A DNA stretch of 64,000 nt from Arachnia propionica. Lineage in GTDB: Bacteria; Actinomycetota; Actinomycetes; Propionibacteriales; Propionibacteriaceae. The position numbers and the translations under genes were made by a program. Positions 8,382 through 16,864 of this stretch are shown piece after piece. The notes beneath the pieces were generated by a model that was given only the letters and a program-made list of their open reading frames with translations, did no database searches and was not told where the DNA came from. The DNA lies in NCBI RefSeq assembly GCF_003859805.1, contig NZ_RQZG01000015.1, positions 1-64,000 of the forward strand, written 5' to 3'. Positions within the stretch are counted from its first letter, which is position 1; each line of letters starts with the position of its first letter.

Positions 8382-10214
8382 TCAGTCACGGCGGATGCGC
8401 TCCAACAGCTGTCTGCGTTGCATCTCCATGGCGGTCAGCTCTGCGAACATCGCCTTGTGGTCATCGCTGTCCTTGAAGGCATCGGTGCGCTGCAACCGTG
8501 ACTTGAGGTCGTCGATCCGTCTCGCCAGGGCCACGATGTGGAGTCGGTCGGTGTGCTCCAGCACGTACTGCTCGTCTGGATCGTCACGCAGCAGGGGCTC
8601 GACGACGAGCATCCTCAGCAATCCCGCCATCTCCTGGTTGGGTGCGGAATCCACCAGGTCGGTGGTCCAGGTCTCAGTCGGCTCGACCGGCGCCAGGAGA
8701 CGGAACAACGCCGCATAGGCAGGATGGGTGAACTCACCCTCGGTGAGGGAGTTCCAGGAGGTGTCGAACAGAAAGGGCCGTTGCAGGAGCAGCTTCATGG
8801 TGTCGCGTTCCAGTCTGAGCGCGGGGTCCCTCGGGTCCGGCCATCCAGCCGGTTGCCCTCCCGGGCGAACCCGCCCCCTGGTCTGCTCCGAGGCGCGACT
8901 GCGCGAACGGTTGACCTCGCGGCGCACCTGTTCCAGATCCATGCCGAGCATCGAGGCGAGTTCCCTCAGGTACTCCCCCACCATCGACTTGTCACGGATG
9001 GAGCCCAGAAGTTTCGCCGAGTCACGCAGCGCACCGACTCGCCCCTCCGCACGATCCAGGTCGTACCCCTTGAGGACGTTCGCCATCACGAACCGGTACA
9101 GCGGGACGCGACGGCTCACCAGTTCCCTGACCGCGGCCTCGCCGTCACGCAGCCACAGGTCGCAGGGATCGAGCCCTGAGGGCTCGACCGCCACATAGGT
9201 CTGGGAGATGAAGTTGTGATCCCCCTGGAACACCTTGAGGGCCGCCTTCTGTCCGGCTGCGTCACCGTCGAAGGTGAACACCACCTCACCGTGCAACCCG
9301 TCATGGGTGCCGAGCAGGCGTTGCAGACGACGGGCGTGGTCGTCACCGAAGGCGGTTCCACAGGAGGCCACGGCCGTGTCGACCCCGGAGATGTGGGCCG
9401 CCATGACATCGGTGTAGCCCTCGACGACCACGGCCTGGGCACGCTTGCCGATGGCCTGCCTCGCGAGGTCGAGCCCGTAGAGGACCTGGGACTTCTTGTA
9501 GACGGGGGACTCCGGGGTGTTGATGTACTTGGCAGGCAACCGGTCATCGTCGTGGATGCGTCTGGCACCGAACCCCAGCACCGCGCTGGCGGAGTCCCGG
9601 ATGGGCCACAACAGGCGTCCGACGAAGAAGTCACGGCCACCGTCGCGGATCAGCCCGGCCGCTTTCAGCACCTCGTCGTCGAAACCTTCACGTCGAAGGT
9701 GCTGCCTCAGTGTGGCCCCGCCCCGGGGTGCGTAGCCGAGGGAGAAGTGCAGTGCATGGTCGCGGTTGAAACCCCGTTGGTCCAAGAACTGGCGGGCAGT
9801 GATGGCCTCAGGGGACCCGAGCTGGGAGACGAAGAAGGCGTTGGCCGCCTCGTTGGCCTCGAGCACCCGTTTGCGCAACCCCGCCGGTTGTCCCGGCCCC
9901 TGGCCGTCGTCGACGGTGCGCAGGGTCACCCCGAACCGGTCCGCGAGCACCTGCACGGCCTCCACGAAACCGAGGTTCTGCTGTCGCTGCAGGAAGGTGA
10001 TGACATCCCCGCCCTCCCCGCAGCCGAAGCAGTGGAAGAAACCACGTGCGGGAGAGACGGTGAAGCTCGGGGTCTTCTCGTCGTGGAAGGGGCACAGTCC
10101 CTTGTACGAGCCACCCCCGGCAGGCCGCAGGGCGACGTGGTCACGCACCACGTCGTCGATCCTGGCCCGTTCCCGCACCAGGGCGATGTCCTCCTCATGG
10201 ATCCTGCCCGCCAT
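8382..10214 (-). CDS. dnaG: DNA primase
   Basis: 610 residues, the usual length. It makes the RNA primers for replication. The N-terminal CHC2 zinc-binding domain has C41, H44, C62 and C65. The RNA polymerase core and TOPRIM domain follow, with E265 in VEGYTDV and the FDGD motif (D316, D318) as metal ligands. The C-terminal helicase-binding region covers roughly 430-610. Its stop codon abuts the stop of the convergent sigma gene: the two share the palindrome TGATCA at 8379-8384. In many actinobacteria dnaG follows dgt directly; here five genes separate them. Confidence 0.97.
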   Translation of the reverse strand: MAGRIHEEDIALVRERARIDDVVRDHVALRPAGGGSYKGLCPFHDEKTPSFTVSPARGFFHCFGCGEGGDVITFLQRQQNLGFVEAVQVLADRFGVTLRTVDDGQGPGQPAGLRKRVLEANEAANAFFVSQLGSPEAITARQFLDQRGFNRDHALHFSLGYAPRGGATLRQHLRREGFDDEVLKAAGLIRDGGRDFFVGRLLWPIRDSASAVLGFGARRIHDDDRLPAKYINTPESPVYKKSQVLYGLDLARQAIGKRAQAVVVEGYTDVMAAHISGVDTAVASCGTAFGDDHARRLQRLLGTHDGLHGEVVFTFDGDAAGQKAALKVFQGDHNFISQTYVAVEPSGLDPCDLWLRDGEAAVRELVSRRVPLYRFVMANVLKGYDLDRAEGRVGALRDSAKLLGSIRDKSMVGEYLRELASMLGMDLEQVRREVNRSRSRASEQTRGRVRPGGQPAGWPDPRDPALRLERDTMKLLLQRPFLFDTSWNSLTEGEFTHPAYAALFRLLAPVEPTETWTTDLVDSAPNQEMAGLLRMLVVEPLLRDDPDEQYVLEHTDRLHIVALARRIDDLKSRLQRTDAFKDSDDHKAMFAELTAMEMQRRQLLERIRRD

Positions 10215-10259
10215 GCTGCGAAGTGTAGAGGGTCCGGCAACACCTCCGGTCTTCAGGAC

Positions 10260-10883
10260 TCAGGGGTGGGCTGCTCGTGGAACCGCCACGTCCAACCACC
10301 AGGTCCAGAACCTGCGCCGGGCAGCCAGGTCGACGCGTGCAGGCTCCTCCCAGGGGGCACCCCCGACAGCACAGGCACAGGCATGATCGGCGGCGGTGCT
10401 CCAGGGATCGTCGTCGGCATCCAGGTACCCCTCAGGGCAGTCCAGGAAGCTTCTCGCACCGTGCCCACGGGCCGCCCAGCCGGCCGTGATCAGGGCACGT
10501 TGCGCGGCATCGAGCACGAACAGCGCAGGTGCCGTGGCGGAGTCGTACTCACCTCCGTGGTGGCTCGTGACCCACTCGATGAAGGCCTCGAGGTCGAGTC
10601 GTGGATCCTCCGCAGGGAGCACGACTCGACCCTCGAGCAGGTCCTCGGCCAGTTGGAGACGCTGCTCCACCGCGGGATCACCGGGATGCGCGGCATCCCA
10701 GATGGGTTGGACGTGACGCACGCATGCCCCCTCGAGCCGCGCGATACGACTGCGCGATGCAGGTGTCCCCGGGTCCTGGAGCAATGCCTGCCACACGAGA
10801 CAGCGGATGTATCGGGGAATCGTGGCATCGGTGGCCTTCACCAGCTCGGATCGGGCAACGGCGATCGCCTCGGACAGGAGCAT
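10260..10883 (-). CDS. Imm5-family (immunity-like) protein
   Basis: 207 residues, all-helical in appearance, with no signal peptide. The internal segment RHVQPIWDAAHPGD and the C-terminal GAPWEEPARVDLAARRRFW followed by WWLDVAVPRA match the hallmark pattern of Imm5 proteins, predicted immunity factors of polymorphic toxin systems. No toxin gene is adjacent. The chosen ATG at 10883 has GAGGTG upstream; an ATG at 10895 lacks a good ribosome site. It begins 16 bases after the response-regulator stop, so it is probably the last gene of the ABC/two-component operon. A housekeeping role unrelated to toxins is equally possible. Confidence 0.6.
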   Translation of the reverse strand: MLLSEAIAVARSELVKATDATIPRYIRCLVWQALLQDPGTPASRSRIARLEGACVRHVQPIWDAAHPGDPAVEQRLQLAEDLLEGRVVLPAEDPRLDLEAFIEWVTSHHGGEYDSATAPALFVLDAAQRALITAGWAARGHGARSFLDCPEGYLDADDDPWSTAADHACACAVGGAPWEEPARVDLAARRRFWTWWLDVAVPRAAHP

Positions 10884-10899
10884 GACACCTCGCATGATC

Positions 10900-11505
10900 T
10901 CAGAGCCAACCACGTTCAGCGGCCAGACGTTCCGCCTCGACACGATTCGCAGCCCCTGTCTTCCCGATCGCACTGGAGAGATGGTTGCGCACGGTTCCCT
11001 GTGACAGGTGCAGGCGTGCTGCGAGCCTGGCGATGGGTTCTCCGGAACCGGCCAGCCGCAGCACCTCCTGCTCCCGCGGGGTCAGGGGGTTCCGACCGGA
11101 GAACAGCAGGTCACTGGCCAGGTTCGGGTCCACGGTGCGCAGTCCCTGGTGGGCACGGCGCACCGCCTCGGCCAGGGCACGTGCCGGGGTGGTCTTCACC
11201 ACGAATCCGACGACCCCGGCATCGAGGGCCCGGCGGAGATAGCCGGGCCGGTCGAAGGTGGTGACGATGACCGTGCGGACCCCCGGTAGTTCGTCGTGCA
11301 CCCGGGCTGCCACCTCGATCCCGTCCAGCCCCGGCATCTGGATGTCCAGCAGGCACACCTGCGCCCCCGAGGCACGTGCGGCAGGGACCACCTCGTCACC
11401 TCGGGTCACCTTCGCCACCACCTCGATGTCACGTTCCAGGCCGAGCAATGCGGCCAGCCCCTCCAGGACCAGCTCCTGGTCGTCGGCCAGCAGGACCCTC
11501 ACCAC
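10900..11505 (-). CDS. NarL/FixJ-type response regulator
   Basis: 201 residues. The receiver domain has the acidic pair D8/D9, phospho-acceptor D54 in LLDIQMPG, a Thr at 82-83 and K104 in FVVKTTPA. The C-terminal LuxR-type helix-turn-helix (about 139-195) starts NPLTPREQEVLRLAGSG. The start overlaps the histidine-kinase stop by 7 bases, so the pair is translationally coupled. Regulators of this DesR/LiaR-like class usually control the linked ABC exporter; that is inferred here from gene order. Confidence 0.93.
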   Translation of the reverse strand: MVRVLLADDQELVLEGLAALLGLERDIEVVAKVTRGDEVVPAARASGAQVCLLDIQMPGLDGIEVAARVHDELPGVRTVIVTTFDRPGYLRRALDAGVVGFVVKTTPARALAEAVRRAHQGLRTVDPNLASDLLFSGRNPLTPREQEVLRLAGSGEPIARLAARLHLSQGTVRNHLSSAIGKTGAANRVEAERLAAERGWL

Positions 11506-12569
11506 GTCACCAGCACCTCACATCCACCATCCGGTGTGGAGTTCATCTGGAAGGACGCCCCCGCCGAGGCCGTGCGTTCCCTCATCCCGGTGATGCCACG
11601 ACCCTCAGGAGCCCGGACCCCCTGCCCGTCGTCGACCACCCGGAATCGTGTCGGGTCGAACTCCACGACGACGCGTCGAGCCACTGCGTGACGCAACACA
11701 TTGGTGCTGGCCTCCCGCAGCACCCATCCCAGCACCGGGGCGAGTGTGGCCGGGACCACTGCGGGATCGCCGATCACCGTCACCTCCAGCCCGGCCTCGG
11801 CCAGGCTCTGTCGCGCTGCTGCCACCTCGGCGGCGACGGGACGTTGCAGCACACCGTTGACGCTGGCCCGGAGTTCCTCCTGGGCCCGGCTGATGAACTG
11901 CTGTGTGGTGGCCAGCTCGGCCCTGGCCCGGTCCGGGTCGACCTCCAGCAGCCGCTCCGCCAGCTGTACCTTGAGACTGGCCACGGTCAGGGTGTGCCCC
12001 ACCAGGTCGTGGACGTCACGGGCGAGGCGTTCCCGGTTCTCGGTCAGGGCCTGCTCCTCACGCCGTTGGGCATCCTCGATCTCCAACTCCGTGCCACCGA
12101 CCCCGACTGCGCCGCTGATCCCGACGAGCAACGTCACCCCGAGCAGGATCAACAGGTTCAGCTTCCAGCCGTAGACCCCCCACACCACGACCCCTGCGGT
12201 GAGGACCCCCACCGAGGTCACCAACCGTAGCGGCGGCCAGAGACCCCACACGGTGTAGGCCATGACGAAGGGAAGCATGCCCAACGCCAGTCCGAGTCCA
12301 CCACCCGCCCACTCGATCACTGCTGTCAACAGCAGCAACAACGCGCCACGCAGCAGCTGCATCACACGTGCCCGCCCCTCCAGCAGGATGCCGAGGGTGA
12401 CGAAGGAGAGGACGTAGACCGGGACGAACAGGACGATGGTGGTGAAACCGACCCAGCGTCGCACCGGATCGGGCTGCATGCTCAAGGTGTGGATGGGAAA
12501 GACCAGGAAGACCAGCCAGACGGATGCCATGAGCATCCCCATCCAGCGCCCGAACAGCAACCTCTTCAT
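11499..12569 (-). CDS. NarL-type sensor histidine kinase (HisKA_3), membrane-embedded
   Basis: 356 residues. The N-terminal third holds about five membrane segments (roughly 10-155) with short loops and no large extracellular sensor, the style of DesK-like or intramembrane-sensing kinases. The dimerisation motif RLARDVHDLVGHTL carries phospho-acceptor H187. The ATP-binding part has REASTNVLRHA (N box), VVDDGQGV (D box) and GRGITGMRER (G box). It partners the downstream response regulator (7-base overlap) and follows the ABC permease by 7 bases. Membrane stress or lipid state is the likely input; this is inference. Confidence 0.92.
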   Translation of the reverse strand: MKRLLFGRWMGMLMASVWLVFLVFPIHTLSMQPDPVRRWVGFTTIVLFVPVYVLSFVTLGILLEGRARVMQLLRGALLLLLTAVIEWAGGGLGLALGMLPFVMAYTVWGLWPPLRLVTSVGVLTAGVVVWGVYGWKLNLLILLGVTLLVGISGAVGVGGTELEIEDAQRREEQALTENRERLARDVHDLVGHTLTVASLKVQLAERLLEVDPDRARAELATTQQFISRAQEELRASVNGVLQRPVAAEVAAARQSLAEAGLEVTVIGDPAVVPATLAPVLGWVLREASTNVLRHAVARRVVVEFDPTRFRVVDDGQGVRAPEGRGITGMRERTASAGASFQMNSTPDGGCEVLVTW

Positions 12570-12576
12570 CCCAGGG

Positions 12577-13338
12577 TCACAGCCTCGTGCGGGAACGTCG
12601 CTGACCGAGCAGGGCCAGGGAGGTGAAGACCACGCTCCAGGCCACCACGTTGGCGATCAGCACCCACACGGAATCAGTGATCGTCTCCCCCGTGGGTTGC
12701 AGCACCTTGCCCTCCAGCTGTGGCCATCTCATCAGCCCAACATAGCCGTACATCGGGGTGAAGCGGGCGATCTGGAGCATGATCCCTTCCAGGGGGATGA
12801 AGACATTGCCGAAGAAGGCCAGGAAGACGATCGCGCCCGATGCGATGCCGACGGCGTTCTCGGAGCGCATCAGCAGGGCGGTCCCCATGCCGTAGAGGGC
12901 GAACAGCACCGAACCGACCAGGCCGATCAGCCACGTCGAGACCCAGACCCACCAGGAGTCCGCCCTGGCGCTGGTGACGGCCCCGATGACGAACACCAGT
13001 CCGGAGGCGATTCCTCCCATCGTGACCCCGAGCATCACCTTCGTGGTGATGAAACCCGCGGGTCCGAGCCGGGTCAGTCCGAGTTGCCGCCCCCAACCGA
13101 GCGTCGCCTCGGTGGCGGCCAGCGCCGCGATGGCGGTGGCGGAGATCACGGCGGCATACCCTGCCATGGAGGCCATCACCTGGAAGGCGACATTGCCGTT
13201 GCCGAAGGGACGCGTCGCGTGCTCGGACGTCGCGCCGAACAACAGGTACATCAGCACCGGGAGGCAGAAGGTGAACAGGATGTTGCTCACATCCCGGAAG
13301 TTCCGGAGCAACTCGATGCGGAACCAGGTGGGATTCAT
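12577..13338 (-). CDS. ABC-2 type transporter permease
   Basis: 253 residues with six predicted membrane segments: starting near residue 20 (ILFTFCLPVLMYLLFG), then around 55, 105, 140, 170 and 225. It begins with a short amphipathic stretch (RIELLRNFRDV), as in ABC-2 exporters. The ATG overlaps the stop of the ATP-binding gene by 4 bases (ATGA). With the kinase and regulator it forms an exporter/two-component cassette of the kind often linked to lipid, antibiotic or bacteriocin response. The substrate is unknown. Confidence 0.88.
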   Translation of the reverse strand: MNPTWFRIELLRNFRDVSNILFTFCLPVLMYLLFGATSEHATRPFGNGNVAFQVMASMAGYAAVISATAIAALAATEATLGWGRQLGLTRLGPAGFITTKVMLGVTMGGIASGLVFVIGAVTSARADSWWVWVSTWLIGLVGSVLFALYGMGTALLMRSENAVGIASGAIVFLAFFGNVFIPLEGIMLQIARFTPMYGYVGLMRWPQLEGKVLQPTGETITDSVWVLIANVVAWSVVFTSLALLGQRRSRTRL

Positions 13339-14240
13339 CGGGTCTCTCCTTCGGCGGTCAGGGCCACGAAGGCCTCCTCCAGGCTCGGTGCGGTGACCTC
13401 CAGGTCACTGCACCCACGACGCAGCAGTTCCAGGGCGAGGGCATCGGACTCGGCGACGGTGGCGCTCAGTCGTCGTCCCTCCACGACATGGTTGCCCCCG
13501 AGCAGTTCGGCGAGTTCGACCACCAGGCAGCCCTCGTCCTCCTCGGGCAGCAGTGCGCTGACCCGACGACGATTCGTCATCGCCCGGATCTCGGCGACCC
13601 CACCGTCCGCGATCATCCTGCCCCGGTCGATCACCACGATCCGGTGGGCGAAGTTCTCCGCCTCTTCCATGAGATGGGTGGCGAACAGGATCGTTCGCCC
13701 TTCCCTGGCGTGGGAGTGCATCACCTCCCAGAAGTCGCGACGGGCGTTGACGTCGAGCCCCGCAGTCGGCTCGTCCAGGATCAGCAGTTCCGGGTCGGTG
13801 AGCAGTGCCAGGGCGAACTTGATCCGCTGTTGCTCCCCGCCGGAGCAGCGGGAGACACGTCGCCTCCGCAGCTCCACGAGCCCCGCCTCCTGCAGGACTG
13901 CGGGGACCCGTTCCAGGCTGCCCTGGATGGAGGCGATGATGCTGATGGTCTCCCCCACCGTGATGTCGCTGAGCAGGCCACCGGTCTGCAGCAGTGCCCC
14001 GACGGCTCCCCTCAGGATCGCTTGGCGTGGTGACGACTCGAACACCCTCACCTGGCCGGATGTCGGGTGGGTGAGCCCCAGGATCATGTCGATGGTGGTG
14101 GTCTTTCCCGCCCCGTTGCGGCCGAGGAAGGCCACCACCTCGCCCCGGTCCACCTCGAGGTCGATCCCGGCGACGGCCATCACCTCCCCACTCCGGGAGC
14201 GGAAGTGCTTGTGCACTCCTGTCAGTTCAATGGCTTTCAC
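13335..14240 (-). CDS. ABC transporter ATP-binding protein
   Basis: 301 residues from the preferred GTG at 14240 (GGAG upstream); a longer reading to 14273 is possible. Walker A GRNGAGKTT is at about 40-48, the signature CSGGEQQR near 132-139, Walker B LLILDEP near 152-158, followed by the D-loop AGLD. The C-terminal extension of about 80 residues is typical of ABC-2 exporters. It is the first gene of the operon with permease, kinase, regulator and Imm5-like gene. Confidence 0.93.
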   Translation of the reverse strand: MKAIELTGVHKHFRSRSGEVMAVAGIDLEVDRGEVVAFLGRNGAGKTTTIDMILGLTHPTSGQVRVFESSPRQAILRGAVGALLQTGGLLSDITVGETISIIASIQGSLERVPAVLQEAGLVELRRRRVSRCSGGEQQRIKFALALLTDPELLILDEPTAGLDVNARRDFWEVMHSHAREGRTILFATHLMEEAENFAHRIVVIDRGRMIADGGVAEIRAMTNRRRVSALLPEEDEGCLVVELAELLGGNHVVEGRRLSATVAESDALALELLRRGCSDLEVTAPSLEEAFVALTAEGETR

Positions 14241-14308
14241 GACTCCATCGTGGAGCCGGAGGGCCGCCTGCACACAGGGGTTCAGTCACCACTTGGCCAT
14301 GACATCCG

Positions 14309-15415
14309 TCACGCACCGCGTCCGATGCCGCGAGGCAGCAGTGCCGGGTCCCAGCCGAGCAGCCGCTCGGCGTGCTCGAAGGCGAAACGATCCGTCATGC
14401 CCCCGACGTAGGTGACCGCCCCCCTCGCCAGATCCTCCTGCCGGAACTCTGTGGGCAACGCATCGGGGTGCTCCAGGAACCAGTCCACCAGCCCCTGGAG
14501 GATCTTCACCACGGTCAGGGACTGGGCCACCGACTCGGGGCGGGTGTAGATCCGCTCGTAGTTGAACTTCCTGAGAGCCGCCAGCGCCGCCGCCGTCTCG
14601 GCGTCCATCCCGACCCGCCCCGTGGTCATCGTCGTGGTGATGACCGCCCTGAGGAAATGGGCCAGTTGTTCCCGACGCTGGATGCCGACGCGGTCCCGGA
14701 CGATCTCCGGCAGGTCACCAGGGGTCACGATTCCCGCATCGATGGCGTCCTCCAGGTCGTGGGCGCAGTAGGCGATGCGATCCGCCCAGCTCACGAGTTC
14801 GCCCTCCAGGGTGGCGGGGGCCGGGCGCGACCAGGAGTGGTTGCGGATCCCGTCCAGGGTCTGGGACGTGAGGTTCAACCCCACGAGGGTCACGTCCGCG
14901 CCCCACGGGCCGTGGTCGTAGCCCTCCGGGATGTAGGCGTCGAAGGCGTCCTCGGAGGCGTGACCACCGGGTCCGTGCCCACAGTCATGTCCCAGGGCCA
15001 TGGCATCGGTGAGCGCGACGTTGGCACCGATGCCCCGGGCCATCGCCACGGCGCACTGCGCGACCTCGATGGCGTGGGTGAGTCGGGTCCGTTGGTGATC
15101 CTTGGGGTAGACCACCACCTGGGTCTTGCCCGCCAGCCTGCGGAAGGATGCGGAGTGGACGATGCGGTCCCGGTCCCGCTCGAAGCAGGTGCGGAACTCG
15201 CACGGCTCCTCCGGTCTCGCCCGGTCCCCGGCACCGTCGGAGAAGGTCGCTGCCGGGTTGAGGGTGAGGCGTTCCAGCTCCTCGCGTTCCTGACGTCGTC
15301 TCGTCGCTGCGGGATCGACCCGTTGCCGGGAGTCCCGGTGAGCGGTCACGACGTCATCACCGTGACCGTGCATGGTCTTGGCCCATTCGCGGGCTCGGGG
15401 CAGTGGCTCATTCAT
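14309..15415 (-). CDS. dgt: Deoxyguanosinetriphosphate triphosphohydrolase-like protein (HD domain)
   Basis: 368 residues. It belongs to the dNTP triphosphohydrolase family, which converts dNTPs to nucleoside plus triphosphate. The metal site is visible: H114 in RLTHAIEVA, H143/D144 and H147 in GHDCGHGPGGHAS, and D in SWADRIAY. The RIVHSASFRRLAGKTQV segment is characteristic of the family. It is shorter at the C-terminus than many actinobacterial homologues of about 420 residues. No Shine-Dalgarno precedes the ATG. TACTCT at 15425-15430 lies 9 bases upstream, suggesting a very short leader. Confidence 0.9.
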   Translation of the reverse strand: MNEPLPRAREWAKTMHGHGDDVVTAHRDSRQRVDPAATRRRQEREELERLTLNPAATFSDGAGDRARPEEPCEFRTCFERDRDRIVHSASFRRLAGKTQVVVYPKDHQRTRLTHAIEVAQCAVAMARGIGANVALTDAMALGHDCGHGPGGHASEDAFDAYIPEGYDHGPWGADVTLVGLNLTSQTLDGIRNHSWSRPAPATLEGELVSWADRIAYCAHDLEDAIDAGIVTPGDLPEIVRDRVGIQRREQLAHFLRAVITTTMTTGRVGMDAETAAALAALRKFNYERIYTRPESVAQSLTVVKILQGLVDWFLEHPDALPTEFRQEDLARGAVTYVGGMTDRFAFEHAERLLGWDPALLPRGIGRGA

Positions 15416-15424
15416 GGCAGATCA

Positions 15425-15430
15425 AGAGTA
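15425..15430 (-). promoter_or_regulatory. Candidate -10 element of dgt
   Basis: TACTCT on the minus strand lies 9 bases before the dgt ATG and would leave only a 2-3 base leader. No recognisable -35 is present. Confidence 0.35.
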
Positions 15431-15541
15431 TGCTCATCCAGCGTCGACTACGGGACCCCGAGCACGGGTTGAGAACAGGCTGCGGCTGCCTGAAACCGTT
15501 CGAACCTGATCTGTGTGCAGCAGCGTAGGAAAGGAGACGGC

Positions 15542-16864
15542 ATGGCTGTCACCACCGCCCCCACACGACTCCCCGCCGCCGGGCGAGCCGCCCTGAAGGG
15601 CGGGGTGTGGGGCAACTACGTGGATCAGCTCCACATCTTCCTGCCCGTCACGGCCCTGGCACCGGCCCTACCGATGCTGGCCGGTGAACAGGCCATCACC
15701 GCCACCGTCTCCTTCGTGGTGATGGCCACGTTGCTCGGGCGCCCGATCGGTGCCATGGTGTTCGGGCGGGTCTCGGACCGGCTGGGACGCACCGTCACCA
15801 CGAAGATCGCCATCGCGGGAACCGCCGTCTGCACCCTGCTCATCGCAGCCGTGCCCACCCACCACCTGCTCGGGGCCTGGACCATGTGGCTGATCATCGT
15901 GCTGCGCTTCCTCGGCGGGGCCTTCCTCGCCGGGGAGTACACCTCCGCCATCCCGCTGGCGATGGAATGGTCGAGACCCCGCGGCCGCGGCCTGGTCTCG
16001 GGGCTCATCATGTCGATGTCACCGTGGGCGCAGGCCACGATCGCCTTCGTCACCCTGACCCAGCTGACCCTGTTCGGCCTCGCCCACTACGGCACGTGGG
16101 GTTGGCGGGTGTCCTTCGCGGCCGGGGGGATCGCCTCCCTGGTGATGCTGGGCTACTACTCGGCCCACGTCGCCGATGCCCCGGTGTACCGCAGACACGC
16201 CAGGAGCCCGGATGCCCCGGCAGGACTGGCCGAGATCCTCGTCGGCAGCTGGCGGCGGGCGTTCTGGCAGATGTTCGGTCTGATGACCGGCCTGTGGTTC
16301 ATGACCAACGTGGTGGTCCTCCTCCTCGCCCGACGTCTCGTCAGCTCCCTCGCACTGACCTCCGACGCCGTCGCCATGGTGATGGGGTGGGCCGCCGTCG
16401 CCCAGGCGATCTTCATGGCGGTTGCCGGTCACCTGTCCTCCAGGACCGGACGACGGCGTTTCCTCGTGGCCTGGGGGCTCACCGCCGCCGTCATCGCACC
16501 GATGCTGTGGTGGGCGACGATGCACGTCCGGGAGCTGGTTTGGGTCGCGGTGTCGGCCGCCCTGCTGCAGGTGTTCACGGTCTGCGGTTATGGTCCGATC
16601 GGCGCATACCTCTGCGAACGGTTCCCGACGAGAGTGCGTGCCACCGGGTACGGCACGGCCTACTCCCTGTCCATCATCGTCCCGGCGCTGCACCCCTACT
16701 ACCTCCCGGGACTGGAGAACCGACTCGGGCACGATGGGGCTCCCATGGCCCTGCTGGTGCTCGGCGGGGCGCTCGTGGCCCTGTGCGGCGCACTCGGACC
16801 ACGTCTGTCCCCCGCCGAGCTGGATGCGGATGTGGAGACCGTCGCGGATCAGCGCTCCTCGTAG
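15542..16864 (+). CDS. MFS transporter (metabolite:H+ symporter-like)
   Basis: 440 residues. The ATG at 15542 follows AAAGGAG. About twelve hydrophobic segments are present, with the MFS loop motif FGRVSDRLGRT between segments 2 and 3 and LRFLGGAFLAGEYTSAI in segment 4. The latter suits the sugar/metabolite-proton symporter branch. A VNYVD-like polar start (GNYVDQLHIFLP) replaces the more common GTxxEWFDF. The substrate is unknown. Its 3' end overlaps citrate synthase by 16 bases on the opposite strand. Confidence 0.85.
   Translation: MAVTTAPTRLPAAGRAALKGGVWGNYVDQLHIFLPVTALAPALPMLAGEQAITATVSFVVMATLLGRPIGAMVFGRVSDRLGRTVTTKIAIAGTAVCTLLIAAVPTHHLLGAWTMWLIIVLRFLGGAFLAGEYTSAIPLAMEWSRPRGRGLVSGLIMSMSPWAQATIAFVTLTQLTLFGLAHYGTWGWRVSFAAGGIASLVMLGYYSAHVADAPVYRRHARSPDAPAGLAEILVGSWRRAFWQMFGLMTGLWFMTNVVVLLLARRLVSSLALTSDAVAMVMGWAAVAQAIFMAVAGHLSSRTGRRRFLVAWGLTAAVIAPMLWWATMHVRELVWVAVSAALLQVFTVCGYGPIGAYLCERFPTRVRATGYGTAYSLSIIVPALHPYYLPGLENRLGHDGAPMALLVLGGALVALCGALGPRLSPAELDADVETVADQRSS

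Noticed and set aside
9216-11264. A 682-codon plus-strand frame opposite dnaG and the response regulator
   Set aside because: It is an antisense high-GC shadow with no domain, crossing several well-supported genes.
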